Assembly: GCA_029448655.1 (NCBI GenBank)
Contig: JACCLO010000024.1
Coordinates: 62,001 to 126,000, forward strand
Length of the DNA stretch: 64,000 nucleotides
Reading direction: 5' to 3'
Source of the DNA: Wolfiporia cocos
Lineage: Eukaryota; Basidiomycota; Agaricomycetes; Polyporales; Phaeolaceae
The notes beneath the pieces were generated by a model. It saw only the letters and a list, made by a program, of their open reading frames with translations. It searched no databases and was not told the origin of the DNA. This document shows, in pieces, positions 1 through 11,895 of this stretch (position 1 is the first letter of the stretch; each line of letters begins with the position of its first letter). A program made the translations under genes and the position numbers.

Positions 1-203
1 GGAAAGGCTTGGCAGCCAGTCCCCGGTTCCGCTTAAGCCTACGGTCCGGCTATTTGCCCGAAGGCGGTGATCCTCCAGAGCCCACTAAGGATACCCCGCT
101 GCCTGGCGGCGAGCAGGGGTGCGCAGACGGCGATGAAAACCCCTAAGAAGAAAAAATCCCAGACCCTCAAAGAGGGCGGGGGCGAAAGCGAGTTCTATTC
201 ATA
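1..203 (-). mobile_element. Leader of a truncated LTR-B element (continues left of window)
   Basis: This stretch is nearly identical to 15904-16106, the untranslated leader next to the 5' LTR of the minus-strand element at 8406-16725. It is therefore the leader of a second copy, whose coding part lies outside the window. No ORF is seen in it. Confidence 0.8.
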
Positions 204-822
204 TAACACAAGATAACACTTACTTATAGTTGTTGCTTGGTTTGCTGGTTAGGCAGGATAGTTGTAAGAGTTAAGCAGGATACGTGGAGTGGTTAACTCG
301 TAGTATGAATGCAATGAATAGAACTGAGGCAATAGCGCTCAGCAAGTCCAGTATATATACATGATAAATAAGACCCCTAACAGTCTTATTAGATAATACT
401 AGTGTCCGTATTCGTATGTACAAGTCCCCAGGTACCTAAGTACTTAGTAATATACGATAAATACATATATTGATCAAAACCGGGATATAGAAAGGCGGCG
501 TAGACCGCGCGAATGGCATTTTGCGCTCTTGTCATTACAAAGACGGGGCGTGACCAAAGCCCGGTCCGCTGACGTTTATACGCTGACTGCTTCCGGATGG
601 AATGTCCGATTGGCTAGAACTAGACATGTGACTGATGGTAACTACTAGTGATAAGATAAGACCGTCGTTACGGGAGATAACGCGGCCATCGTTCGGCACG
701 TATGTAACCGTTAACTTATGAACCAGATAAGCTAGTTATTGGTCTAGAAAGTCGTAGATAATTCGTAGAATTGCCGGAAAAATAGTAAGAAATATAGGGA
801 AACTAGGAGAATTCTTGTGACA
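204..822 (-). repeat. LTR of family B (5' LTR, 619 bp)
   Basis: Read on the minus strand it begins TGTCACAAG and ends CTTGTGTTA. Two other copies of exactly 619 bp lie at 8406-9024 and 16107-16725. A TATA-like CATGTATATATA sits in its middle. Its outer edge at 822/823 cuts the C-terminus of the helicase pseudogene. Confidence 0.88.
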
Positions 823-1079
823 CGTCGTCGCTGCTGAAGGTGTCCCGACCGCTCGCGCGTGCGAAGAGTTCCCCTGTGTGAGTCGGCTGATCAGCCATGC
901 CGCCCCACGAGTACCAGTCCACTTACTGAGCGTCGAGCTCGCCTCCGTGAACGCCTTGTGCATGTATCCCTTTTCGAACGAGATGTTGTTCAGGAAGACG
1001 TCCGGGGTGCCCGCCGCGATCAGCCGATAGACGTGGACCCGCTTCGGTTGCGGGTGTCGCCAGAGCCGTCCGATCAGCT

Positions 1080-1682
1080 TGTCACGGTTTATCTTATTTT
1101 TCCCTATTTTTCCCTATTTTCTCTGATTTTCTACAGCTCGTTCTACTCGCTTTCCGTATCACGTTATGTCTCACCCTTATTTCACTCTCGTAGATAACTC
1201 TTATCTTATCTCTTGTGCACGTTAGCTCAGCGCCTATCACGGCGCCTCGTCTTATCTGTAGACCTATCTTATCTTTCCTGCACGTGACCCTACAAAGAGT
1301 TCACAACATACGTTGCCACACGTCACATGGCTTTCTAGTGACTCGCGTCACCTGCCGCTGGCTTACGCTCAGTCAGCGGCCTAACCCACGTCACATGCTG
1401 TAGCCTTATGCTCAGTCAGCGACCTTAGGAACTATCACAAGCTTCGGGTCGTACCATTACTGGTACACAACCCTACGCCCTGCGGTATCTCTAGTCTTAC
1501 CTACGGTGTTACGGGTCTTACCCTTCATGTATATAAGCTGGCCTCTGAGTACGTTGTAGACTCAGAATAGTTCTCCTCGACAATCGACTAGTTGTTCTTA
1601 CCAACTGCTTGACTCTTACATCTCACCTTTATTGACACCGCCCCTCAACACTTATTTTCAGTCTTAGTGAGTGTCTGTGTCA
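1080..1682 (+). mobile_element. Solo LTR (family F) inserted in helicase exon
   Basis: 603 bp beginning TGTCACGG and ending CTGTGTCA, flanked by a perfect 5-bp target duplication CAGCT (1075-1079 and 1683-1687). A CATGTATATAAG TATA-like box is present near 1530. No internal coding sequence remains, so it is a product of LTR-LTR recombination. Confidence 0.93.
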
Positions 1683-2357
1683 CAGCTGTCCGTCTTCTTG
1701 CGCCAACCAGAGAGTGTCCTGTCGTCGTCGCGCCTTCAGCGCGCAAGCACGTTCAAGAAGGAAAATGGACGCACCATAATGATGAGGATGTTCGCATCGG
1801 CGATGTTGAGGCCGACCATCCCGACGCCGGAAAGCAGCAGCACGCGGGGGCCCTCGACCCCGCTCTTGCGGAAGCGCTCCAGACTGACGGACCGCTGCTT
1901 GATGCTCATCCCTTAACCGACGACCCGCAGATATTCGATGTTGTGTTCCTGGAGAAACTGTCGACGGGGAGCGGTCAGTCTAACGTCAGGCGGCCGTCGT
2001 CAACACTTACCGGGGCGATCATGGGGATGTTCGACGGGAACGCGCAGTATACGATGATTTTGTCGGGGCGAAGGCCGGCGACGCGCTCGTCCAGGACGTG
2101 ATCCTCGTCGATCACCAGCTGCTGCGAGTCCTCGTTGAACTTCATGGGCTGAGCGTTGTCGCGCGCGAGGTGGTTCTTGAGCAGAGTGATGAGCGAGTGG
2201 ATCTTTGATGACGGGTTCATTTCTCCTGGCCCCAGAATCTGAGGCGGGAAGTGACACCCCAGATGGGTGATCACTCGCCTGATTCCAAGGTAGAATTTCT
2301 GCCGGTGGGTTGGATCAGTTGCCCAGTCTACGGCATCCATATTATGTGGCAGCAGCT

Positions 2358-2526
2358 AATTTTTTCGCAGCTCGATCTTACACAGCGCGGCCGTCCGATC
2401 ATGTCGGACGGGGATGTCCCCGCTGAGTGGGCGCCCAAGATGTCATGTGACCCCACCTAGCGGCGGACGTCTGCGTCCGACATGGTCGGACGGCCGCGCT
2501 GTGTAAGATCGAGCTGCAAAAAATTC
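2358..2526. mobile_element. MITE-like palindromic element in helicase intron
   Basis: About 169 bp with near-perfect terminal inverted repeats of roughly 50 bp: the left arm (AATTTTTTCGCAGCTCGATC...) matches the reverse complement of the right arm with one indel and one mismatch. It has no coding capacity and lies wholly inside the intron between the two helicase lobes. Confidence 0.8.
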
Positions 2527-5091
2527 CCCTACTTCCCCCTCCCCCGTCTCTGACTCCAACTGTCGATGAAGCGAGCACTCACCTTGCCCGTAAAGATCTG
2601 ATTCGCCATCCCAAGATGGTCGTCGACCATGAGATCGTGCGCGACCATGTCAAAGAACGGCTGCTCCTACTCCAGCAGCGGCCGCTGAATGATGTGCTCG
2701 TGGTACATCGGCAGCCCAGAGATCGGATCTCCCTTGAAGTCCAGAGAGTTCACCGTCCGCCAAACGATCGAGCCTGCGAATCGGTCACGGAGCGTCTCCA
2801 TCTTCTCGGCCACCACGCTGAGGTATGCCGATTTCGCGTGTACGCTCCGTCCGTGCGCGATGCGGTCCAGCACTTTGTTCGATTGCTCCGACTGCTTCAG
2901 TCTCCGCCGGTCCCGACGCAGCACCGACGAGAGGTCCTGCTCCATCGCCTTGAGGTCCTCCAGCTTCTCCTTGCCAAACCCTTCCATGCCCATCAGGTGG
3001 CCAAGGTTCCACAGGTCCTAAGATGCGCTCCGCCGTCAGCCCTCGGCCCCCTGCGAAAAAAAAAGAAATGCAAGCTCACCCCAGGACGCGTCAGAAGTGG
3101 CGTCGCTGTCATCGCGATGACCGTCCCGCCACTCATCCGCCGCAGGTTGTTGATCGCCGCGAACGTCATCTTCGTGTTTCGGGCAACGTGCGCCTTGTCG
3201 ACGATGATGGTGCCGAAGACGTGGCCGTGTATGGTGTTGGCGAGGTGCCTTGCGAACACCCTCGACGTGATTTTTGGCACGTAAGGGTTCGACGCGTCGA
3301 AACAGACCTCCAGGTCGGCCTTGACGGCCTGTTGTCGTGAGATGCGTCCGGCAGCGTGACGATCAGCTTTGATGAGCATGGACGTGTAAATAAAAAAGGG
3401 CCCACGTACCGTGTGTGTCGTGAGGAAGATGCGGCGGCAAGGCTCGTGTTTGCATTGGGCTTGCAGCTCCGCCCAGAACGTCTCGCGCGACCCCTGCGGA
3501 CCCATGTATGGGATGAGGTCGAACTCACCGTGCTTCAGGTACCGTTTGATCTCCCCCGTCCACTGATTCACGAGGTTGGGCGGGCAGATGATGATGGTGG
3601 ATGCGTCGTCGAGATTTTCCGTGTATTCCTGATTGCCTGCATGATGCGCATACCGTCAGCGCGCCCCAAATCACGCCCCGCCCCCCGCACTTACCGAACG
3701 CCCCGGGGAACTTGTTGTACTGTTTGTAATATTCGCGATAGTAGACCCTCAGCGCGGCGAACATGATCGCCTGCAGCGTCTTGCCGACCCCGACCTCGTC
3801 CATCAGCAGCATCGGCTTCCCGTTCAGCGCGCTGTGCATCATCTTGAGCACGCCGATGTACTGATGCCAGCGGGGGTTGAACGGACGCGCCGTCTCCGCT
3901 TCCAGCGCCGCCTTCCCTTCCTTTGACCAGGGGTCGCGGCCGTCCGGGTCTTCCTTCTCGTTGAGGAATGGGATGCGCCCGTCAGGGAGCCCCAGCGCCG
4001 CCACCACCTGCTCCAACGTCAGGTGCTCGTACTCTTCCATGCCGGTCCTCCACTCGATGTTGGGTGCCGCGTCAAAGTCGAGCTTGACCTGTTTGTTGTC
4101 GTCTTCCGAGTCGGGGCTCATGTCCGAGATCAGCCGCTGCACGGTGCCCTGCACCTGCATCACCGTGTCCTTCGTCGCGAGCGCTCGCAGCGCCATACGG
4201 AGAGGCTGTGGTAGGGCTGCGTTCCATCTCGTCAGCATCGTCGTCGTGGTGTCAAAAGTGCACTTACAGCTCGCCTTCGCCTTGACTGGGTCCAGGCAGT
4301 CCAGCATCTCCTGAACGCGCGTCTGGTACTGATCTCGCACCGTCGCCACCTCCGCCGCCTTGTACTGCGTCATGATCGGGATCAGGTCCGTGATGTCCTT
4401 GAGTACTTTCTTCAATGCCGCCGGTGTTGGCATCGTCTTGCCGCTCTCGATCTCTGCCTGTCGTCGTCCTTGTCGTCAGCAGCAAAACACCTGACCCCAT
4501 CTACATGTCCATGCTCACCTTCCATGCTCGTTTTGCACTTTTCCTTCAGCTCCTCGAACCGCCTCATGTCGCGCCGGAGCTTGCTTCTATACCATTCCCA
4601 TGTCGCCGCGAACGCCCAATGCGCGAAGGCCGCGAACGGCTCTCGGAGCCATCGCCGCCCGTTCGTCGTCGTGCCCACGCATTGAGGGCCGAATATGTCT
4701 TCGGAGAACGTGATCGTGTGCACCGTGGTGACGACGTCCAATTGGCTGGGCAGCTGTCGTGAGCCCCGCATGTCACCCGCCCCGCGCCGCTTCCAGTAGA
4801 CGACCAAATCGCTTACCGCGCCCATCCCTCTCTGCTCCACCAAGCTGTCCAGCGTGATCCCGTGGTCGTCCAGCACGCGGTCCACCATGTTGTCCACCTT
4901 GACCTGCTTCTTGGTGATCTTGACAAATTTGTGCCACCCCTCACGTCCGTTGGTATAGCCGTCTCCTGGCGCCTTCGCCTTGCGCATGAACCGCGCCCGG
5001 TCCTTCGGGTTCTTCGTCTCATAAGCGTCAATAAATGCTTTTACCTGTTTCACCGTGTCGTCGCTCCACGTCTCAGTTAACCACTCAACGT

Positions 5092-5166
5092 ATCCTGCTT
5101 AACCTCTTACAACTACCTTGCCTAACCAGCAACTTCAAGAATAACTAAGTAAGTCGTTATCTTGTG
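5092..5166 (+). repeat. U5 fragment of LTR family B
   Basis: Matches the last ~75 bp of LTR B (GTTAACCACTC to TTATCTTGTGTTA), in the opposite orientation to the copies at 204-822 and 8406-9024. It caps the truncated 5' end of the helicase pseudogene. Confidence 0.7.
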
Positions 5167-5557
5167 TTAGATAGGTTACACCTAGTTACATGTAGTGTAG
5201 CATCACTGTCACTCTTAGTTACCTTGCGCACAGGCCAGGACTTTAGGGTAGTACGTTCCGTCTCTTACACATGTATATAGCCTACGACAAGATGGGGCTT
5301 ATCCCCCATCTTTGAGATTCTAGTCTTAGGGCTTTGGCCCCTCTCTTATTCAGCGCGTGATGGGTCTCTGCCCCGGGGGCCCTCTCTCTCTTACTCGACT
5401 GTGAGCTAGTCAGCTACGTCAGCGTACACTAGGGAATGCGTTGTACATTACCCACGTAGCCTCTGCGCCCACCGCTGGTCGACGAGTACACATGCCTTGT
5501 AGGCGTGTTAGGGATACCCCTGTAGCCAGGTCCTCACAAACTGGTAAGTTTGTGACA
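5167..5557 (+). repeat. LTR fragment (family H-like)
   Basis: Contains a CATGTATATAG TATA-like box near 5272 and ends GTTTGTGACA. The terminal ~60 bp resemble the end of the LTRs at 60942-61499. The TGTCAC start is missing, so it is truncated. Confidence 0.6.
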
Positions 5558-5703
5558 ACACTCCCTCAACAGCCTCCACCCTAGCATCTGTGACATCTCC
5601 TTCAACTTCTACAATGCCCTCAACATCTGTGTGAGCCCTGGTGTCAGTTGTCACCAAGGCCCCCACCATTCCAGTTGCATCTGAATTTTGTTCAATGACA
5701 TGA
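5558..5703 (-). pseudogene. Relic of the KDZ-island cargo gene
   Basis: About 146 bp whose minus-strand translation (EQNSDATG...ALVTTDTRAHTDVEG) closely matches the last exon of the cargo gene at 43732-47002 (positions ~46605-46745, EQNSDANG...ALVTTDTRAHTDVEG). It is sandwiched between two LTR ends. It shows that another copy of the island, or at least of this gene, once existed here. Confidence 0.85.
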
Positions 5704-5965
5704 TGACACAGACTTGCCTCTGTGTCCAACCCAACCGCTGGTCTTGTCTCTAAGGGACCTAGTGTCGTCTTAGGGTGAGCCGCAACACTAAGGGGGGAGA
5801 CTACCAGACTAGCAGGTATAAGACAGAGGAGACGTCGCGCAGGCAGACAAGGAAGATGCAGAGTCAGAGGGCACACGCGCCCAGATTGACATTAATAGGT
5901 CTGAGGTTGTACGACCTCAGACGCTACTACTTATACATGACAGAGCCGCTACACTAGAGACTACC

Positions 5966-7307
5966 TGTCACAGATTTATCTGGGGCTTACAGCATTTTTC
6001 CTATGATTATAGCAATTTACCTGGGATTTATACGTCTAACTACAAGTCGTCTACGCCGCTCACGCTTACGCTCACGCTTACGCTCACGCTTACGCTCACG
6101 CTTACGCTCACGCTTACGCTCACGCTTACGCTCACGCTTACGCTCACGCTTACGCTCACGCTTACGCTCACGCTTACGCTCACGCTTACGCTCACGCTTA
6201 CGCTCACGCTTACGCTCACGCTTACGCTCACGCTTACGCTCACGCTTACGCTCACGCTTACGCTCACGCTTACGCTCACGCTTACGCTCACGCTTACGCT
6301 CACGCTGACGCTCACGCTGACGCTCACGCTGACGCTCACGCTTACGCTCACGCCTCGCTAACGCTAAGTGTAACCCTTGGCTCACGCTAAGCTAACGCTT
6401 GGCTAACGCCAAACCATATGGTCTCGCCCGACAGAGCAAGACCAGCCACGTCATAGATCTTAGATCATAATGATAGGCCGAGCGCGGCACGCTCGCATAA
6501 TAATGTCCACATGTACAAACAGTGCCTCGCGGCCTTGTACTATTGGGTCAGCCTTCCCGGCTTCCCACCGCCATAAGATCCTTGATCACAATGGCACCTC
6601 AGGCGCGCCACGCCTTCGCATAATAATGGCAACACGGCCAAATAGCACTATATTAGCACCAAGGCAATATCGCTATAGGCTCGGCCTTCTCGGCCATCCC
6701 ACGGACTCGGCATTCTCCAAGTCCCGGGCTTCTGCCATCACGGCGTTGCCCAAACACCGGTCCTCGCCTCACGGCTAAGACCACCATATGTTCCGGTAAC
6801 CATCCGGTCCGGACATATCACATGCTACGGTACCTATCGGTCCAATAGCATAACGACCTCGGCGTCCCGCCTTGGTCACCCAACGAAGCACGGCCAATCG
6901 CCATAATGCCGCAAGGCATCCGGCAACCGGCTTCCCCTATACCCGGGCTGCGCCCGCGTTAGCATCACAATAAAGACATAATCCCTCTATTACGATTGGG
7001 TCGGCCATTAGGGCCTTCCACGGCCATTCTAGATAGAGTAACTAAACATCAGATAAGATAAGCTTCGCCACTTGGCAAAGCCACATAACCCGGTAAGGCA
7101 ACCGCTAGCTAGTAGCACGTGCCCTCCCGACACACATGTATTTAAGTAGGAGCCAAGCGCTCTATAACTTCAGTTCTATTCTTCTTGGCGTACGCCGTAG
7201 AAGAACCTCCTACCCCCTGCTGCGTCTGATAACCTCTACCTCACCCAGTCGCCTTAGTTCATCGCAAGGATACTGGCTTGGTGAGTCCCACAGAGCCATC
7301 TGTGTCA
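5966..7307 (+). mobile_element. Solo LTR, family D (1342 bp)
   Basis: Starts TGTCACAGATTTATC, ends CTGTGTCA, flanked by the 5-bp duplication CTACC (5961-5965 and 7308-7312). A second, minus-oriented copy lies at 22928-24636. The extra length of this copy is due to a 12-bp satellite in its U3 region. Confidence 0.92.
6060..6355 (+). repeat. 12-bp tandem repeat (CTCACGCTTACG)n
   Basis: About 24 copies of a 12-bp unit, with CTGACG variants near 6301-6330. It lies in the U3 part of LTR D and is lacking in the copy at 22928-24636. The long ORFs across it on both strands (poly-RERK, poly-VS, poly-RSRL) are by-products of the period being divisible by three. Confidence 0.95.
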
Positions 7308-7343
7308 CTACCAGGCATACCCTAAAGGGGGTGGTCTGTGCGC

Positions 7344-7922
7344 TGTCACAAGAAATTCCGGAATAAAGGGGTTTTCTATTTGGCTCACCCTTGGCTCACG
7401 CTTATTTCCAGATATTCGCTATGTTATACCTAGCCGCCCGGGACTGCACGTGCATGGGAAAGTAGATAAGTCTTCATCATATCTTATCTCTTACGTAGGT
7501 CACGTGGTACGTCACTGGAGTCACCCGCGTTACTTAGTCATGTGCAGCGTAGTCACGGTGTGCACAGACCACACCATTAGGGCAGGTCTTGTAGCTATAG
7601 GAGTCTGCGTCCACATGTATATATACTAGGTAGCGTTCTGAGGTACTCCTCAGAACTTATCTTCTCGTCGTTGGGGGCGTGTCCCCTGGCAACCTTTCAA
7701 TACCGTCTGCCTTCTCGTCTTTGCGTGCAGGGTCCTAGACGACAAAGCCTGCTACGTCCTACTTGGGTGTGGGGGCCTCTATTCATTGCATCCACCTTGT
7801 CTCTCATTCCTTTACTTGCTAGTCTGAGGGCGTACCGGTACACTCATGGGTCGGTACCTCAGGCAATACGGCAGGGCTCCTCAACAGGAGTGCCTTCTTG
7901 TTCTCCGCCTTTAGGAGGGTGG
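7344..7922 (+). repeat. LTR family C, 3' truncated
   Basis: Begins TGTCACAAGAAATTCCGG and matches the complete copy at 22939-23550, with CATGTATATATAC near 7615. It is interrupted at 7923 by another LTR start and its 3' end is not found. Confidence 0.75.
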
Positions 7923-8405
7923 TGTCACAAGAAAGGTAACGGTTACCTTTTCCCTTGTCTAGACATGTGGTACACCGTAGATACGAGTCCAAGGGTCCTC
8001 ATTAAAGCCCTTAAGGCCTAAGCCATGCGGCGCGCCCATTACGGGACGCGTCCGACTTGTGTATCACGTACTGAAGAGTAAGTCACGTGATCACGACGCG
8101 TAGGCAGGTGACCGCGTAGCGGCACCTGACCTTACGATCACGACACCACGTCGAAGCGTCTCCTTAACCCGGGCCACTGACACCTTGTCAATGACAGATC
8201 GGCGGCCGCCATTACTGGCCGGCCGCTTATATAATCTAACGACGGTCTTAGCAACGCCGATAGGGCTGCGCACAGACCAATGCATTAGGGCAGGTAGTTA
8301 CTGAGTAGTTACCGTGCCCCTCATGTATATATACCTTCGTCTGGGATACTAGATCCTCAGACTTAGATTCTTAATCGTAGGGCTTAGGCCCCTTGACCGA
8401 CCTCT
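7923..8405 (+). repeat. LTR fragment (family M)
   Basis: Begins TGTCACAAGAAAGG and has a CATGTATATATACC box near 8325. It is cut at 8406 by the 3' LTR of element B. No gene is seen in this stretch. Confidence 0.6.
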
Positions 8406-9024
8406 TAACACAAGATAACAACTTACTTGTAATGTTCTTGGTTTTGCTGGTTAGGCAAGGGATAAGTGGATGTTAAGCAGGATACGCGGAGTGGTTAACT
8501 CGTAGTATGAATGCAATGAATAGAACTGAGGCCATAGCGCTCAGCAAGTCCAGTATATATACATGATAAATAAGACCCCTAACAGTCTTATTAGATAATA
8601 CTAGTGTCCGTATTTGTATGTACAAGTCCCCAGATACCTAAGTACTTAGTAATATACGATAAATACATATGCCGATCAAAACCGGGATATAGAAAGGCGG
8701 CGTAAGCCGCACGAATGGCGTTTTGCGCTCTTGTCATTACAAAGACGGGGCGTGACCAAAGCCCGGTCTGCTGACGTTTATACGCTGACTGCTTCCGGAC
8801 AGAATGTCCGATTGGCTAGAACTAGACATGTGACTGATGGTAACTACTAGTGATAAGATAAGACCGTCGTTACGGGAGATAACGCGGCCATCGTTCGGCA
8901 CGTATGTAACCGTTAACTTATGAACCAGATAAGCTAGTTATTGGTCTAGAAAGTTGTAGATAATTCGTAGAATTGCCGGAAAAATAGTAAGAAATATAGG
9001 GAAACTAGGAGAATTCTTGTGACA
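8406..9024 (-). repeat. 3' LTR of element B (619 bp)
   Basis: Minus-oriented, same length as the copy at 16107-16725. On the minus strand it directly follows a polypurine tract (a run of G after CTAAA) downstream of the dUTPase stop. No shared target duplication with the other LTR was found (CCTCT versus AGCAA), so the outer ends may have recombined. Confidence 0.85.
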
Positions 9025-9115
9025 TTACCCCCCCCTTTAGATTTCAACGACCCCGTTGAGAGTAGAAGTTGTGCTAGAGCCCATTGAAGGGTTAGTCTTT
9101 ACGATTTTTCTACTT

Positions 9116-11895
9116 TTATCGTCCCGTCGATCCAAAACCTTGTGTACCGCGCGTGGTTGGCTTGTTGAACTGCTCGTTGTAGGGCCCACTTCCATGTAGG
9201 TGAGGTCGAATTTCTTTTTCAAACTTCTCCCTTGTCATGGATTCCTGTATTTTGGGCGTGATTGCTACTTCGCAGATTAGCTGCGCAATTCTGTCGCCTT
9301 TCTTTACTTGGTACGGGTCTCCAGTGAGGTTCATCAACATGACAAAGACTTCTCCGCGGTAGTCATGGTCTATTACACCTGCAAGGACGTCAATGCCCTT
9401 TTTCGCAAGTCCAGACCTTGGCGCTATCCGACCGTATGTTCCATATGGAACTTTGATGCGAATATCTGTGGGGACCGAGGCGGATTTCCATGAGTTAATC
9501 AGGATATCCTGCGCGGCATACAGATCGTAGCCGATTGCATCGGTTGTTCCCCTGGTCGGTAGTTTGCCATTGACTCCTACTTCGATTTCCAAGTCTTCGT
9601 TGAACTCAACGTCAGAATGTACCCATTGCCCTGTAAAGGGGTCGCGCTTGTAGTACACTTTCGGTTGTGTAGGATCAACATCGTCTCGATATTGGGGCCA
9701 GTCATCGGGCCAGACACATGTGTCCGAATCCCAATCCGGCGAGTCAGGGTCGAAGACGGCTATTGTCTGCCGTGTTCCGCCGAGTCTAGTTGATCGGCGA
9801 AGGGGTTGATTTGGGTCGGTACTAAGGGCTGAATATTTTGCCTTGTACTCGTCCAGTATCTCCTTAGCGTTAGCCAAATGTTCCTCGATTTCCCATGTGT
9901 CTTCCGCAGGTCCGGTGCCTTTCCAATGGATAAGGTATTCCCACCGGCCGCGTCGGTTACGATGGTCGAGAATGGCTTCCACTTCCCATTCTTCCGGGTC
10001 TTCCATTTCCGTTGGCTTGTCAGCCGCAGGGGGATGACTCTTTTGACCTTCGATGGTTGATTCCTTGTACATGACCAGTTTTGAAGCATGGAACACAGGG
10101 TGGTAAGCCCTATATTGCGCGTCCATGTACACCTTGAACGTTACCGGTCCCAATTTTTCCGTAATTCGGAATGGGCAGATGTAGCGAGGGGCTAGACTTC
10201 TTTCGGTGTCTTGCCAACTTCGCACGTCCACGAGTACTTTGTCACCCACTTTGAAGGGGACAACCTGCTTCTTTTGGTCATAGTACCAGGACCATCTTTC
10301 GGCTGCAATTTTCATTGCTGCCTTAGCTTTTTCCTGTGCAGAGAACCGTGTGTTCGCAATTTCTACTAAGTCTTTGTTTCGACTTGGCTCGAAACTGCTT
10401 GGTCCTGCAATAGGGTGACGACCTAATTCTACCAGGAACGGAGATTCCTTGGTAGTTTCGCTGGCTGCATTATTGTACGCAAATTCCGCTGTTGGCAGGA
10501 ACTCCGACCAGTTATCTTTTTGGTACGTGTTGATGTAGCACCGCAGATACTGTTCGAGTATTTGATTTACTCGTTCGGTTTGTCCGTCTGCCTGCGGATG
10601 GTACGCAGTAGTCATCGACCTTTGGATTCCCAGCAGGGTACACCATTCACCAAATAGTTTTGAGGCGAATTGTGTCCCTCTGTCCGATACTATCTGTTTC
10701 GGTAACCCATGTAAGGGATATACCTTTTGATAGAGTATCGTAGCTAGGTCTTTCGTTGAGAAAGTGTTTTCTATAGGGAAAAACCTTGCTCTTTTGGTCA
10801 ACCGATCCACTACGACCATGATCGCGTCATGCATTCCCGATGGGGGTAGCTGAGTAATCAGATCTATTGTCACCACTTCCCACGGGCCTGACGGCACCGG
10901 TAAGGGTTGCAGAGGGCCGTACGGCTTCTGCGGGTGATTCTTCATACGTTGGCATGTGTCACATCCATCTACGTATTTTTGACGTAAACGAACATTCCGG
11001 GCCACCAATAGTTGCGGCTTAGCAATTCGTACGTTTTATAGCGTCCGAAATGCCCAGCTGACTTGTGATCGTGATGATACTTGACCACTTGCCGTCTGAT
11101 ATCCGCTGGTGTAGCTGGAACGTAGACTTTGCCTCTTCGGAGGAGTAACCCTCCTTCGTAGTTCCATTCTGATAGGTCTTTTTTGAATTCACGAGGGCCG
11201 GATGAGAGCAGCTCCTTGTAGTCTTTTGTGACCTTGTCGTCTAGCAACGCTTTGCGAATCTCTCGGAGTATCGATTCGTCTTCCGATTGTGGGGCAGCAT
11301 GGGAGGTATCAAGAGCCATTGCCATGTACTCTTGCTCGAACCACTCAGGTTTCAGAAGAACCTGATCGCGGTTATCGAGATCCACCCCCTCCTCATGGTC
11401 TGGCCGCCTGGACAGAGGATCCGCGGTTAGCATTGTTTTGCCAGGTTTGTGCTTCATTTGGAAGTTGAAGCGTGAGAGGTACAGTGCCCAACGGGCTTGT
11501 CGTCTCGTCAGTTTTTGCGCCGTTTTGAAATAGGTCAGGTTTAGATGATCCGACCATATCTCAAATTTTTCAGGGTGTCCCTCTAGGTAGTGTCGCCACT
11601 CCTCTAGAGCCCTGATGACAGCCAACATTTCCTTGTCGTAGATCTCGTAGTTCCTTTCCGGGGCACTTAGCGATTTGCTATAGTACGCCACGGGGTGGAA
11701 TTTTTTATCCGTAGGATCTAACTGAGATAATACTGCTCCAGTAGCGAAGTCCGACGCATCTGTTTCTACGCGGAAGGGCTGATCGTGCGACGGAATTCGA
11801 AGCACGGGCGCTTTGGTAAATGCTTCCTTTAGGGTTTGGAAAGCATTTTCCTGCTCGGCGTCCCAATGCCAAGCTTCTGACTTTTTGGTTAGCCT
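9116..11895 (-). pseudogene. Ty3/Gypsy pol remnant: RNase H-integrase-chromodomain-dUTPase
   Basis: C-terminal half of a chromovirus polyprotein. RNase H: VETDASDFATGAVLSQ, DKEML and WSDHLNL carry the acidic residues. Integrase: HHCC finger ending CDTCQRMK, then the DDE core (TIDLITQLPP, VSDRGTQF, ERVNQILEQ). Chromodomain around EEWEVEAILDH...YLIHWKG. Then a complete trimeric-type dUTPase at 9600-9116 with GYDLYAA, APRSGLA, GVIDHDYRGEV, GDRIAQLI and a C-terminal GFGSTGR. A one-base deletion in a T run (10976-10980) shifts the frame inside the zinc finger, and the upstream RT and protease are missing, replaced by LTR C sequence. The element is inactive. Confidence 0.92.

Larger units (their letters stand above)
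823..5053 (-). pseudogene. SNF2/superfamily-2 DNA helicase-like gene, broken
   Basis: Multi-exon gene for a DEAD/SNF2-type ATPase; a chromatin or DNA-repair role is only the family expectation. Reading leftwards: an N-terminal region (5053-4520), Walker A DEVGVGKTLQ near 3800, a motif II written DKAH near 3200 instead of the usual DEAH, motif III TAT just after it, and the C-terminal helicase lobe (2340-1750) ending in motif VI with QLIGRLWRHPQ near 1070. Introns can be placed with GT/AG at about 4450-4521, 3650-3710, 3020-3066, 2353-2583, 1955-1986 and 1700-1760. A solo LTR (1080-1682) splits the motif VI exon; removing it with one target copy restores the frame. An in-frame TAA lies at 1915-1913. 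Both ends are cut by LTR sequence. It is the only host-like gene here. Confidence 0.85.
5704..7343 (-). repeat. LTR fragment (minus), interrupted by solo LTR D
   Basis: Begins TGACACAG at 5704 (minus-oriented LTR end) with a TATA-like TTATACATG near 5930. It continues after the solo LTR at 7308-7343 and is then truncated by an LTR C copy. Confidence 0.55.

Noticed and set aside
6003..6385. Long ORFs on both strands (poly-RSRL, poly-RERK, poly-VS)
   Set aside because: They are created by a 12-bp tandem repeat with no stop in several frames; not genes.
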